Below, piece by piece: positions 15,678-21,237 of a stretch of 21,237 nucleotides of DNA. This DNA comes from JBDTCS01 sp039923455. GTDB lineage: Bacteria; Bacteroidota; Ignavibacteria; Palsa-1295. The translations under genes were made by a program, and so were the position numbers. Every line of letters starts with the position of its first letter. The stretch's first letter is position 1. The stretch covers positions 1 to 21,237 of the forward strand of contig JBDTCS010000189.1 of the NCBI GenBank assembly GCA_039923455.1. The letters run 5' to 3'. The notes below the pieces were generated by a model that worked only from the letters and a program-made list of their open reading frames with translations, ran no database searches and had not been told where the DNA came from.

Positions 15678-15749
15678 AGGGCCCAACTTAGGGAAAACTT
15701 AGCTGAGGTAAAGGCCTCAATAGCTCTGAAGTGTTCCCCAATGCGCCCT
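15678..15749 (-). ncRNA. Candidate structured RNA element in a long leader
   Basis: On either strand the segment folds as an interrupted rod: AGGGC (15678-15682) with GCCCT (15745-15749), GGGAA (15691-15695) with TTCCC (15734-15738), AGCT (15701-15704) with AGCT (15722-15725), and GAGG (15705-15708) with CCTC (15715-15718) around a 6-nt loop. It lies in the minus-strand leader about 75-150 nt after the predicted start site near 15825. The rod with internal loops resembles a cis-regulatory leader or a 6S-like RNA; neither is established. No poly-T terminator follows. Confidence 0.45.
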
Positions 15750-15829
15750 CAGTTACCGCTTTTTGCTCATTTTAGCCTGTTTCCTAGACAAAAACTACCA
15801 TTTTGCGAGCGGCACCTTGTTACTGAATG

Positions 15830-15860
15830 CAAATATACAAAAATAAATCACCTTTGTCAA
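15830..15860 (-). promoter_or_regulatory. Near-consensus promoter for the leader and 15340-15612 gene
   Basis: The minus strand has TTGACA (15855-15860), a 17-nt spacer and TATATT (15832-15837). The same site also reads TTG, 20 nt, TATATTTG, which fits the Bacteroidota pattern. The predicted start site is near 15825, giving a leader of about 210 nt. Confidence 0.75.
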
Positions 15861-16012
15861 TAGGTAAAGTTAAAAAAGTATAAAATATTATCTCTTTTAT
15901 ACATTTTGACTCAATTAACAGGGAATTACTACCGAAGTCTGTGTGGAAAAGTAATCCAGTTGACCGATTTTGCGTTTTATTCGATCTATATCTCCTCAAA
16001 ACAATAATATTT
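15861..16012. other. AT-rich spacer between divergent promoters
   Basis: About 150 bases of AT-rich DNA between two outward-facing promoters. I see no convincing gene in it. It is a likely place for control by the adjacent XRE regulator, but I could not pick a clear operator. Confidence 0.5.
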
Positions 16013-16043
16013 TTGTTAAAATACATTTTTGCGTGTATATTTG
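16013..16043 (+). promoter_or_regulatory. Promoter of the XRE regulator gene
   Basis: TTGTTA (16013-16018), a 17-nt spacer and TATATT (16036-16041), which also reads TTG, 20 nt, TATATTTG (16036-16043). It points to the regulator gene at 16107, leaving a leader of about 55 nt. The layout is the same as at 15830-15860 on the other strand. Confidence 0.7.
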
Positions 16044-16106
16044 GATTCTTGTAGAGGTTCAGCCAGATTGGTTGGGCGCTGAGATTTCAAGCCGAGGCCG
16101 CAAACT

Positions 16107-16535
16107 ATGGATGAAGCGAACGAGCTACCGCAGCAAATTATTGGAGTATCCGGCACCCCCGAAACGCAGGGTGAACGGCTTCGTCGCGCTCGTGACGAAC
16201 GCGGACTCAAGCAAGGATTTGTCGCGCGCAAGGCTGGCATCACGCAGCCGCATCTGAGTCGGCTCGAAAATGATGAGAGCGGCGTGACCGATTACACGCT
16301 CAAAAAACTTGCTGCCGCGATCGGTGTTTCCTTCGAAAATCTTCGTGTGCATGCCTCTCCCGAAAAGCCGATCGACCGAAGCGCGAACATCGACGAGGTA
16401 CTCATGAGCGAAGCCGCGATGATTCGTTTTATGGGCGTAGAAAAACCGGATGCCGAAACATTCGAATGGGTGAAGCGATCACTGATGGTCATCCGCGATG
16501 AGATACAGCGGAAGAGGAATAACAAATCTGCGTGA
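16107..16535 (+). CDS. XRE-family helix-turn-helix transcriptional regulator
   Basis: 142 residues. The ATG has GAGG 9 nt upstream. A Cro/C1-type helix-turn-helix fills residues about 22-80: GERLRRARDERGLKQGFVARKAGITQPHLSRLEND, with the recognition helix at about 46-54 (TQPHLSRLE). The C-terminal 60 residues are helical and charged, without a recognised sensor domain. Its own promoter lies at 16013-16043, back to back with the promoter of the leader at 15613-15825, so autoregulation and control of the minus-strand gene are plausible. It converges with the TfoX-like gene, 64 nt apart. Targets are not known. Confidence 0.9.
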   Translation: MDEANELPQQIIGVSGTPETQGERLRRARDERGLKQGFVARKAGITQPHLSRLENDESGVTDYTLKKLAAAIGVSFENLRVHASPEKPIDRSANIDEVLMSEAAMIRFMGVEKPDAETFEWVKRSLMVIRDEIQRKRNNKSA

Positions 16536-16599
16536 AGAAAATATCTCGGTGTGTGAACAAGCAAAAGCGTTGCTCGCGGTGACCGATTAATTGCGAACG

Positions 16600-16980
16600 C
16601 TACTTCTCCCCTCGTTTCTTCTTACCACTGCGTCGCGGATTTTTTCTTTTGTCGCGTTCACGGGCGAGTGCGGCGGCGTAACTCTCTTCGATGAGGTGCC
16701 AATGATCCCGAATTTCTTTGAGTGATTGTGTAAGCCGAATGCCAACCCATTTGTGTCCATCACCGATCGCCTCGAAAAATTCGAGATCCTTTGGAAGCAC
16801 AGCATCCGGTGCGCTATAGGCTTCGGTGCGTATCACGAGTCGGTTCTCGGCCATAAATGCGAAGACACATGTGCCGACAGCAAATCCATCATGCCCGAAA
16901 ACTTTGCGTGCCTTCACATTCGGCAGAACGCCTAACTCTTCGCGAAGGAATAAATAATAAAACTCTGTGTCTGGGTTCAT
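16600..16980 (-). CDS. TfoX N-terminal-domain-like protein
   Basis: 126 residues from the ATG at 16980, no signal peptide. Residues about 20-100 resemble the TfoX/Sxy N-terminal fold: KARKVFGHDGFAVGTCVFAFMAENRLVIRTEA, which matches the usual pattern in which a glycine-rich segment is followed by a FALV-type strand and a RL-type strand. The C-terminal 30 residues are strongly basic and charged (RERDKRKNPRRSGKKKRGEK). TfoX/Sxy controls competence in gammaproteobacteria, but short stand-alone members occur widely with no known role; competence control should not be assumed here. It is likely monocistronic, separated from the gene upstream by a terminator. Confidence 0.65.
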   Translation of the reverse strand: MNPDTEFYYLFLREELGVLPNVKARKVFGHDGFAVGTCVFAFMAENRLVIRTEAYSAPDAVLPKDLEFFEAIGDGHKWVGIRLTQSLKEIRDHWHLIEESYAAALARERDKRKNPRRSGKKKRGEK

Positions 16981-17044
16981 GAAAGACTGAACAGGAATAC
17001 TTCAAAGCTGTTTCCCAAAAAATCCGATCTATCGCGCGAAGCCG

Positions 17045-17075
17045 AAAAAAAAGCCCCGCAATATGCGAGGCTTTT
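17045..17075 (-). terminator. Rho-independent terminator of the PepSY-like gene
   Basis: On the minus strand AAAAGCC-T-CGC, a 5-nt loop and GCG-G-GGC are followed by eight T residues. It lies about 31 nt after the stop of the 17106-17567 gene. The A-rich and T-rich flanks on both sides would allow function in either direction. Confidence 0.88.
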
Positions 17076-17105
17076 CTCTAAACTCTTTCGACATCTTTAT
17101 CGTGT

Positions 17106-17567
17106 TCACGGTTTGACAACGCTGCCGTCCGGATTGTAGATCACTTCGAAATTCTTCTTTTTCTTTTCAGACATGAGCACTTCGAAGTGTACAACCGGTC
17201 CCTGCACATTCCTCTCAATGCTTTTTACTTTAGCGTTTGGATAGGTGCTCTTGATCGCATTCTTAACGCCCTCCGGAGCATCCGAAAGCGGTATGATCTC
17301 TTCGAGTTCTGTCAATGCACCATCGGCAGAATACAGCAGATCGCGCTTCGTCGTGCCTTCTTTGCTTTCGATTTCGTAGAACGCGACACCCTGCTTCATC
17401 TCTTCATTCGTGCCACGAATGGTCGCGTGCGGATATGCGGTCTGAAAAGCTTTCATCACAGCCGCTGGTACCTTATTGCGAGCGATCTTCCGTTCTTGGG
17501 CAAATCCGAGCGATGCGTAGAGCGATAGCATAACTATCGCGGCGGTGATAATTCTGTTTTTATTCAT
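17106..17567 (-). CDS. Periplasmic PepSY-like (DUF2874-type) protein
   Basis: 153 residues. The signal peptide runs to about 23 (SLGFA|Q). The mature part has two tandem PepSY-like units of about 55 residues: VPAAVMKAFQTAYPHATIRGT...FYEIESKEG...DLLYSADGAL at about 33-88 and APEGVKNAIKSTYPNAKVKSI...HFEVLMSEK...EVIYNPDGSV at about 97-152. The shared pattern (V..A....YP.A.., E.E or FEV, then Y..DG) makes the duplication clear. Proteins of this group are common in Bacteroidota and are secreted to the periplasm; the function is unknown and sometimes suggested as inhibitor or binding roles. The gene is divergent from the BNR propeller at 17769, has a strong terminator, and probably stands alone. 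Confidence 0.82.
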   Translation of the reverse strand: MNKNRIITAAIVMLSLYASLGFAQERKIARNKVPAAVMKAFQTAYPHATIRGTNEEMKQGVAFYEIESKEGTTKRDLLYSADGALTELEEIIPLSDAPEGVKNAIKSTYPNAKVKSIERNVQGPVVHFEVLMSEKKKKNFEVIYNPDGSVVKP

Positions 17568-17628
17568 GTCATTTTGTGAATACGTAGTAATTTCCGAAGT
17601 CCAATTGTACCCTTATAGGGATGTTTCG

Positions 17629-17645
17629 ACTCCATAATATGGAGT
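17629..17645. promoter_or_regulatory. 17-bp palindrome in a divergent promoter region
   Basis: ACTCCATA-A-TATGGAGT is a perfect inverted repeat with 8-bp arms, between the divergent genes starting at 17567 and 17769. A shorter one, CCCTTATAGGG, lies just before it at 17610-17620. The symmetry and place fit an operator of a dimeric regulator. No regulator is known to bind it. Confidence 0.5.
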
Positions 17646-17717
17646 ATCAACAGTTATTACCTTCTATTGCAATCCCCAAGCCAAAACAAATCGTGAGCGG
17701 ATGAAAACGTTAAGGCC

Positions 17718-17725
17718 TATATTTG
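17718..17725 (+). promoter_or_regulatory. -10 element of the 17769-18983 gene
   Basis: TATATTTG matches TAnnTTTG 43 nt before the ATG at 17769. No TTG lies at the 20-nt position upstream; a TCGTGA at 17691-17696 is a weak substitute. Confidence 0.4.
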
Positions 17726-17768
17726 TGAGTCAGAATTCATCCATCTCCGATCGACACATTTCGTCTCA

Positions 17769-18983
17769 ATGAAATTCACGATTCGAATTATCTCTGCCTG
17801 TTCTATTTTTCTTGTGCTCGCCTGCTCGGGTGCGTTACATGCGCAGAGTCCGTTCTGGAGCAAGAGTTTTGGTCCGTATGGTGGTGATATCGAATCGCTC
17901 ACCTCCGGAAAGAACGGCATTGTGTATGCGGGGACCGATAGCGGAGTCTTTCGATCATTCGACGAAGGCATGCACTGGGAGAAATGTTCGAATGGCATCG
18001 GTAACGAGGAAGTCTTTACGCTGCATGTTACAAACAACGGATGGTTGCTTGCCGGCACAGAGGATACCGGTGTCTATCGTACGAGTGACATGGGATCGAA
18101 CTGGGAGCGATCGAGCAGCGGAATACCGGATGGAGGAAGTATTCTCACGCTTATCTCGAATCCTGCCGGGACGATATTCGCCGGAACAGCCTTGCACGGA
18201 ATTTACCGTTCGTTCGATAATGGCAAAACTTGGAGCGCCGCGAACAACGGTCTGATGACTACCGGCATTACAGCCTTTCAAATGGATACTGTTCGCAATA
18301 TGTTTCTCGTCGGGACTGCTTATGGGACTTATCGCTCCGACCTCACCGGCGATCAGTGGCAACAAATCGATACACTCTCCAGCACCGTTGCCTCGATCGT
18401 GTTTGATTCACTCCATCACATTCTTGAGGCGACAACGAAAGTCGGAATTCGAATCTCCAGCGATAACGGTGCGACATGGAATTCGGCAAACGTCGGTCTT
18501 CCTCAAACCGCAATGCGATGCCTCGTCGTAGGTGCTCACGGCGAGACGTTTCTTGGAACAGTCGATAGCGGAATGTATTGGACGCGGAATAACGGTGCAT
18601 CGTGGCAAGAGATCTCGAATGGGTTGACTGATTCGACAATCCTTTCGATGACGATGAGTACCAGCGGATATTTATTTATCGGATCGCTGAAGGCATTTGT
18701 CTACCGGTCCAATGTGTCGGTAAAAGATGTTGTGAGTCACGCAAACACGAACTCACCGAACGACATTTCACTCACACCGAATCCTTGTTCCAGTTTTGTA
18801 AGGATCGGAGCGCGCACAACTGCAAGCGATCTCACTGCACAGGTATTTGATATTTATGGAAGAGAAGTTGTGAGCGCGGCCGGTCACGTATTAAATACTT
18901 CTGCACTTGTCAGCGGAATATATCTCTGCGCGATTCGAACCAATGGACAAGTAACGACCAAGCGATTGGCGGTAGTTCGGTAA
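17769..18983 (+). CDS. T9SS-sorted BNR-repeat seven-bladed propeller
   Basis: 404 residues. The signal peptide ends at LHAQ (24-26). The rest up to about 320 is a regular repeat of about 42 residues, seven times: AGTDSGVFRSFDEGMHW, AGTEDTGVYRTSDMGSNW, AGTALHGIYRSFDNGKTW, VGTAYGTYRSDLTGDQW, VGIRISSDNGATW, GTVDSGMYWTRNNGASW and a shorter last one (IGSLKAFVYRS). The Asp-box SxDxGxxW pattern is clear. A T9SS type A sorting domain follows from about 330 (ISLTPNPCSSFVRI, VFDIYGREVV, SGIYLCAIRT, RLAVVR). It is simpler than the minus-strand propellers and has no cohesin-like domain. Inferred role: surface-attached or released propeller, function unknown. Its divergent neighbour is periplasmic. Confidence 0.92.
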   Translation: MKFTIRIISACSIFLVLACSGALHAQSPFWSKSFGPYGGDIESLTSGKNGIVYAGTDSGVFRSFDEGMHWEKCSNGIGNEEVFTLHVTNNGWLLAGTEDTGVYRTSDMGSNWERSSSGIPDGGSILTLISNPAGTIFAGTALHGIYRSFDNGKTWSAANNGLMTTGITAFQMDTVRNMFLVGTAYGTYRSDLTGDQWQQIDTLSSTVASIVFDSLHHILEATTKVGIRISSDNGATWNSANVGLPQTAMRCLVVGAHGETFLGTVDSGMYWTRNNGASWQEISNGLTDSTILSMTMSTSGYLFIGSLKAFVYRSNVSVKDVVSHANTNSPNDISLTPNPCSSFVRIGARTTASDLTAQVFDIYGREVVSAAGHVLNTSALVSGIYLCAIRTNGQVTTKRLAVVR

Positions 18984-19034
18984 CTCATCGTAAACCTCCT
19001 TTGCAGTAACCACTCCCAACCACTTTATTCGCCG

Positions 19035-19042
19035 TATTTTTG
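19035..19042 (+). promoter_or_regulatory. -10 element of the DUF6438-like gene
   Basis: TATTTTTG matches TAnnTTTG, 52 nt after the stop of the previous gene and about 120 nt before the preferred start of the next. An inverted repeat follows at once at 19048-19068, where an operator could block the start site. Confidence 0.35.
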
Positions 19043-19047
19043 CCTCG

Positions 19048-19068
19048 ACATAGACGATCGGTCTATGT
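19048..19068. promoter_or_regulatory. TetR-operator-like inverted repeat
   Basis: ACATAGAC-GATCG-GTCTATGT has perfect 8-bp arms and a 5-bp centre. It lies 6 nt after the -10 candidate, over the expected start site. TAGAC...GTCTA symmetry resembles some TetR-family operators (for example the NemR box). A hairpin at the mRNA 5' end is an alternative. No tetR gene is seen in the window. Confidence 0.5.
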
Positions 19069-19162
19069 CACGATCGGGTGACTTAATATTTTCAAACCCT
19101 TGTATAGCAGCTCGTCTTGTTTGTGGAATAAGAATCACACTTCAAAAAGAACGCACTTCGGT

Positions 19163-19912
19163 GTGTCGCTTTTTTTGAGAGGCAATCTGCTTGCGGTAAT
19201 TCTCCTGTTCGCTTCGTGCACACCTATACCGTATTTGGTGCATGATGTCGAGATCACGATCACACGCAACGGCAACTGCAACGGCAATTGTCCCTGGTAC
19301 TCGATGACGATACATGGCAACGGTAACATCGAATACACCGGCATCTACGATGTCATATTTATCGGCAGGCATTACGGACACATTTCGCAGGATACGATCA
19401 TCAGTCTTGTACATGATTTTAATGCCATCGGATATTACGCGCTGCGTGATCGGTACGACACTGCGAATGTCTTTGATGCCGCGACCACCACGACGTCGAT
19501 CCAAGTAGGTAGCAAATACAAACGCGTGATCAATCATGTCGGCGGACCGAGATCGTTGCAACGATTAGAAGAACGGATCGAGCAAGCGGTCACGGCGATT
19601 CAATGGATCGGCACACCCGAGGATAACGAAAAGCTTATCAAAGACAACTGGACGAACAAACGTGCAATGCGTGAGCAACTCGATAGCTTGGAGCAAGCCG
19701 ACGACGAGATACTCGAGCAATATCAGCGTTTGTGGAAAGCAAAGAAGCTCCGCGAAGCGCAGCATCTGTTTCGCAAAGAGCGCGTGCTTAGTGAGAAGAT
19801 TGCCGACACCTATCTCCTGTTTCAGCCCAGTGAATCGGATAGCTTACGTCTGGAGCTTATGCAAAAATATCGCAAGCTCTACAATATGCCCGAAGAGCCA
19901 CCAGTGCAATAG
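19163..19912 (+). CDS. DUF6438-like lipoprotein
   Basis: 249 residues from the GTG at 19163, giving a compact lipoprotein signal (SLFLRGNLLAVILLFASC) with lipidation at Cys19. In-frame TTG codons at 19100 and 19121 are possible starts but would add a polar segment in front of the signal. After the signal, about 30-130 matches the DUF6438 pattern: VEITITRNGNCNGNCPWYSMTIHGNGNIEYTG, then D.IISLV.DFNAIGYYALRDRYD, then TTTTSIQVGSKYKRVINHVGGP. The C-terminal 100 residues are strongly charged and helical, possibly a coiled coil (RAMREQLDSLEQADDEILEQYQRLWKAKKL). The role of the family is unknown. It probably has its own promoter and operator-like repeat upstream, and no clear terminator follows. Confidence 0.8.
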   Translation: MSLFLRGNLLAVILLFASCTPIPYLVHDVEITITRNGNCNGNCPWYSMTIHGNGNIEYTGIYDVIFIGRHYGHISQDTIISLVHDFNAIGYYALRDRYDTANVFDAATTTTSIQVGSKYKRVINHVGGPRSLQRLEERIEQAVTAIQWIGTPEDNEKLIKDNWTNKRAMREQLDSLEQADDEILEQYQRLWKAKKLREAQHLFRKERVLSEKIADTYLLFQPSESDSLRLELMQKYRKLYNMPEEPPVQ

Positions 19913-20016
19913 TGCACAGCACTCCTGCTCGGAACTTACACCGCTTACTTCCTATTAAATTTATTGCGTGGCAACGCCACCGGTTGTGTTGTTTGAATTC
20001 CAATGCTCACACATAT

Positions 20017-21237
20017 ATGAACACCAGATCGTTCTTCGCATTCGCGAGTATCCTGATCATCGCCTTTTCCATGACGTGTGGCTCGGCGACGAATGCTTCG
20101 GCACAAAGTGCGGGCAATGCAATTGAGTTTGCCTACGGCGATCTCCTCACGGCAAAACCCGCGACCACATCGATCACGCATATCACGATCGAGTGTTGGC
20201 TCAACCCAAGTTCCGATTCGCAGTTTGCATTGCCGGTCTTTATTGGCAACGGTAGTTCGAATGGTTTTGGATTTGTAATGCATAACGGCCTTGATGCAAC
20301 GCCAGGACAATACGTCTCGGTCATTCTTGGTGGTGTTACATTTTCTGTTACAGGCAACGCTGCACGCGTCCCGAAAAACATGTGGACACATCTTGCGATG
20401 ACACGTGGTGACTCTGTTTGGATGCTCTATAAAAATGGCGTGCTTGTCGGTCGCGGCTTGGGAACACCGTTTCCACCCACTGTCTTCACCCTGATGGGCA
20501 AGCTCTATTCGGGCAAGATGGATGAAGTTCGCATTTGGAATCGAGAGCTCTCGCAAGCCGAGATTCGTGCGACGATGGACGTGCCACTCAAAGGCGACGA
20601 GGCCTCGCTTGTTGCGTATTATCCCATGAATGAATCGGGACAAGGTAGTGGCGTCACCATTCACAACAAGGCAACCAGTACCGGTGCGACGCTTGACGCA
20701 AAAACTTCGGGCGGTGCAACTTCGCCTGTACTAGCACAGAATGCTCTGCCGATGTTTAGCTCGGCGGCTCCACAATTTTCGCTTTCACATTTTCCGCAAC
20801 ATCAACAATTTTTTCCACGCACGGAAGGCGATACGGCAACAATAAATATATCGGGTGGGCTGCTCGATCAGACCTACGATTCGTCTGTCGTCGAGACCTA
20901 TCGCAATGATATCCTGATACGAACTGCTTCGAGTCCGCTTTTCAATGCAACGACACAACCAACATTTAGTTATTCGACCACGATTCGTGCGGAGCTTGCG
21001 CAATACACCTATCGGCTCTATGCAAAGAAGAGTAACGCGTTGCGATTCCTTACGGAGGGTGCAGATATTGTTTGCGGCGATGCGCTGATGATTTGCGGAC
21101 AATCGAATTCGCATCCATCGAATGCAACGGATACCTACATCAGCCCCTACTTACGCACCTATGGAATTCAAACATCGAATCTCAACTACACAACGTATGA
21201 TGTCGCTGATACGCTTTGGGGCATGGCGAATGCGACA
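20017..21237 (+). CDS. Secreted LamG-like / GQSN esterase-like protein, 3' end outside window
   Basis: 407 codons from the ATG at 20017, open to the window edge. The signal peptide ends at NASAQ (26-30). Residues about 31-215 form a LamG/concanavalin-like jellyroll: TSITHITIECWLNPSS, MWTHLAMTRGDSVWMLYKNGVLVG, GKMDEVRIWNRELSQAEI and SLVAYYPMNESG are the standard motifs. A beta-rich linker of about 120 residues follows, then ADIVCGDALMICGQSN at 349-364, which resembles block I of sialate O-acetylesterase/SGNH-type enzymes (GQSN, candidate nucleophile Ser363). The rest of the catalytic domain and any sorting domain are outside the window. Inferred role: a secreted carbohydrate-active or carbohydrate-binding protein, perhaps removing acetyl groups from glycans. 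A long antisense frame here is not a gene. Confidence 0.88.
   Translation, partial: MNTRSFFAFASILIIAFSMTCGSATNASAQSAGNAIEFAYGDLLTAKPATTSITHITIECWLNPSSDSQFALPVFIGNGSSNGFGFVMHNGLDATPGQYVSVILGGVTFSVTGNAARVPKNMWTHLAMTRGDSVWMLYKNGVLVGRGLGTPFPPTVFTLMGKLYSGKMDEVRIWNRELSQAEIRATMDVPLKGDEASLVAYYPMNESGQGSGVTIHNKATSTGATLDAKTSGGATSPVLAQNALPMFSSAAPQFSLSHFPQHQQFFPRTEGDTATINISGGLLDQTYDSSVVETYRNDILIRTASSPLFNATTQPTFSYSTTIRAELAQYTYRLYAKKSNALRFLTEGADIVCGDALMICGQSNSHPSNATDTYISPYLRTYGIQTSNLNYTTYDVADTLWGMANAT

Noticed and set aside
15573..15863. A 96-codon plus-strand frame across the leader region
   Set aside because: Low-complexity translation without domain; the region is better explained as promoter and structured leader of the minus-strand gene.
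15820..16257. Small frames in both directions in the AT-rich divergent region
   Set aside because: They overlap promoters and the start of the XRE gene and have no ribosome sites or family features.
19968..19980. Small hairpin GTGGC-AAC-GCCAC after the DUF6438-like gene
   Set aside because: Only a 5-bp stem with a 3-nt loop and no T tract, so it is not a credible terminator.
19945..20664. A 239-codon open frame on the minus strand
   Set aside because: Its translation is rich in Arg, Cys and His without any domain and it lies antisense to a clear LamG-domain gene with a signal peptide on the plus strand.

Overview
The window looks like a chromosome segment from a Gram-negative bacterium of the Bacteroidota/Chlorobiota (FCB) branch, probably an uncultured Kapabacteria- or Ignavibacteria-like lineage. 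The evidence is the number of secreted proteins ending in a type IX secretion system (T9SS) type A sorting domain (a PNP-type motif, a beta-rich stretch of about 70-80 residues, then a short basic or hydrophobic tail), the OmpA/PD40 outer-membrane protein, the lipoproteins, and TAnnTTTG-type -10 elements upstream of several genes. The lineage name is an inference. I see no rRNA, tRNA, insertion sequence, phage gene or CRISPR array.

Layout. 1-646 (-): 5' part of a secreted cupredoxin with all four type-1 copper ligands and a sorting domain; its stop lies outside the window. 977-3049 (+): an OmpA/PD40 peptidoglycan anchor closed by a strong terminator. 3223-5201 (+): a three-gene operon of a small lipoprotein, a YgiB-like lipoprotein and a YgiC-like ATP-grasp ligase, with a 17-bp tandem repeat starting at the second stop codon. 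5216-14491 (-): five same-strand genes. Three encode BNR-repeat beta-propellers with a cohesin-like domain and a sorting domain, one a reprolysin-like metalloprotease with a sorting domain, and one a di-haem cytochrome c peroxidase/MauG-family lipoprotein. 14681-15612 (-): two small unrecognised genes, the second behind a near-consensus promoter and a roughly 210-nt leader that can fold into a long rod. 16107-16535 (+): an XRE regulator with its own promoter. 16600-17567 (-): a TfoX-like protein and a periplasmic PepSY-like protein. 17769-18983 (+): another BNR propeller with a sorting domain. 19163-19912 (+): a DUF6438-like lipoprotein. 20017-end (+): a secreted protein with a LamG-like lectin domain and the start of a GQSN-type esterase domain, cut by the window edge.

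Taken together, most of the window serves the cell envelope and cell surface. At least six proteins appear to be exported by the T9SS. Redox proteins (cupredoxin, di-haem peroxidase) and a surface protease sit among adhesin-like propellers. The most unusual parts are the structured leader and divergent promoters at 15613-16043, the set of related secreted propellers around the peroxidase, the cupredoxin carrying a sorting domain, and the tandem repeat across the ygiB-like stop codon.
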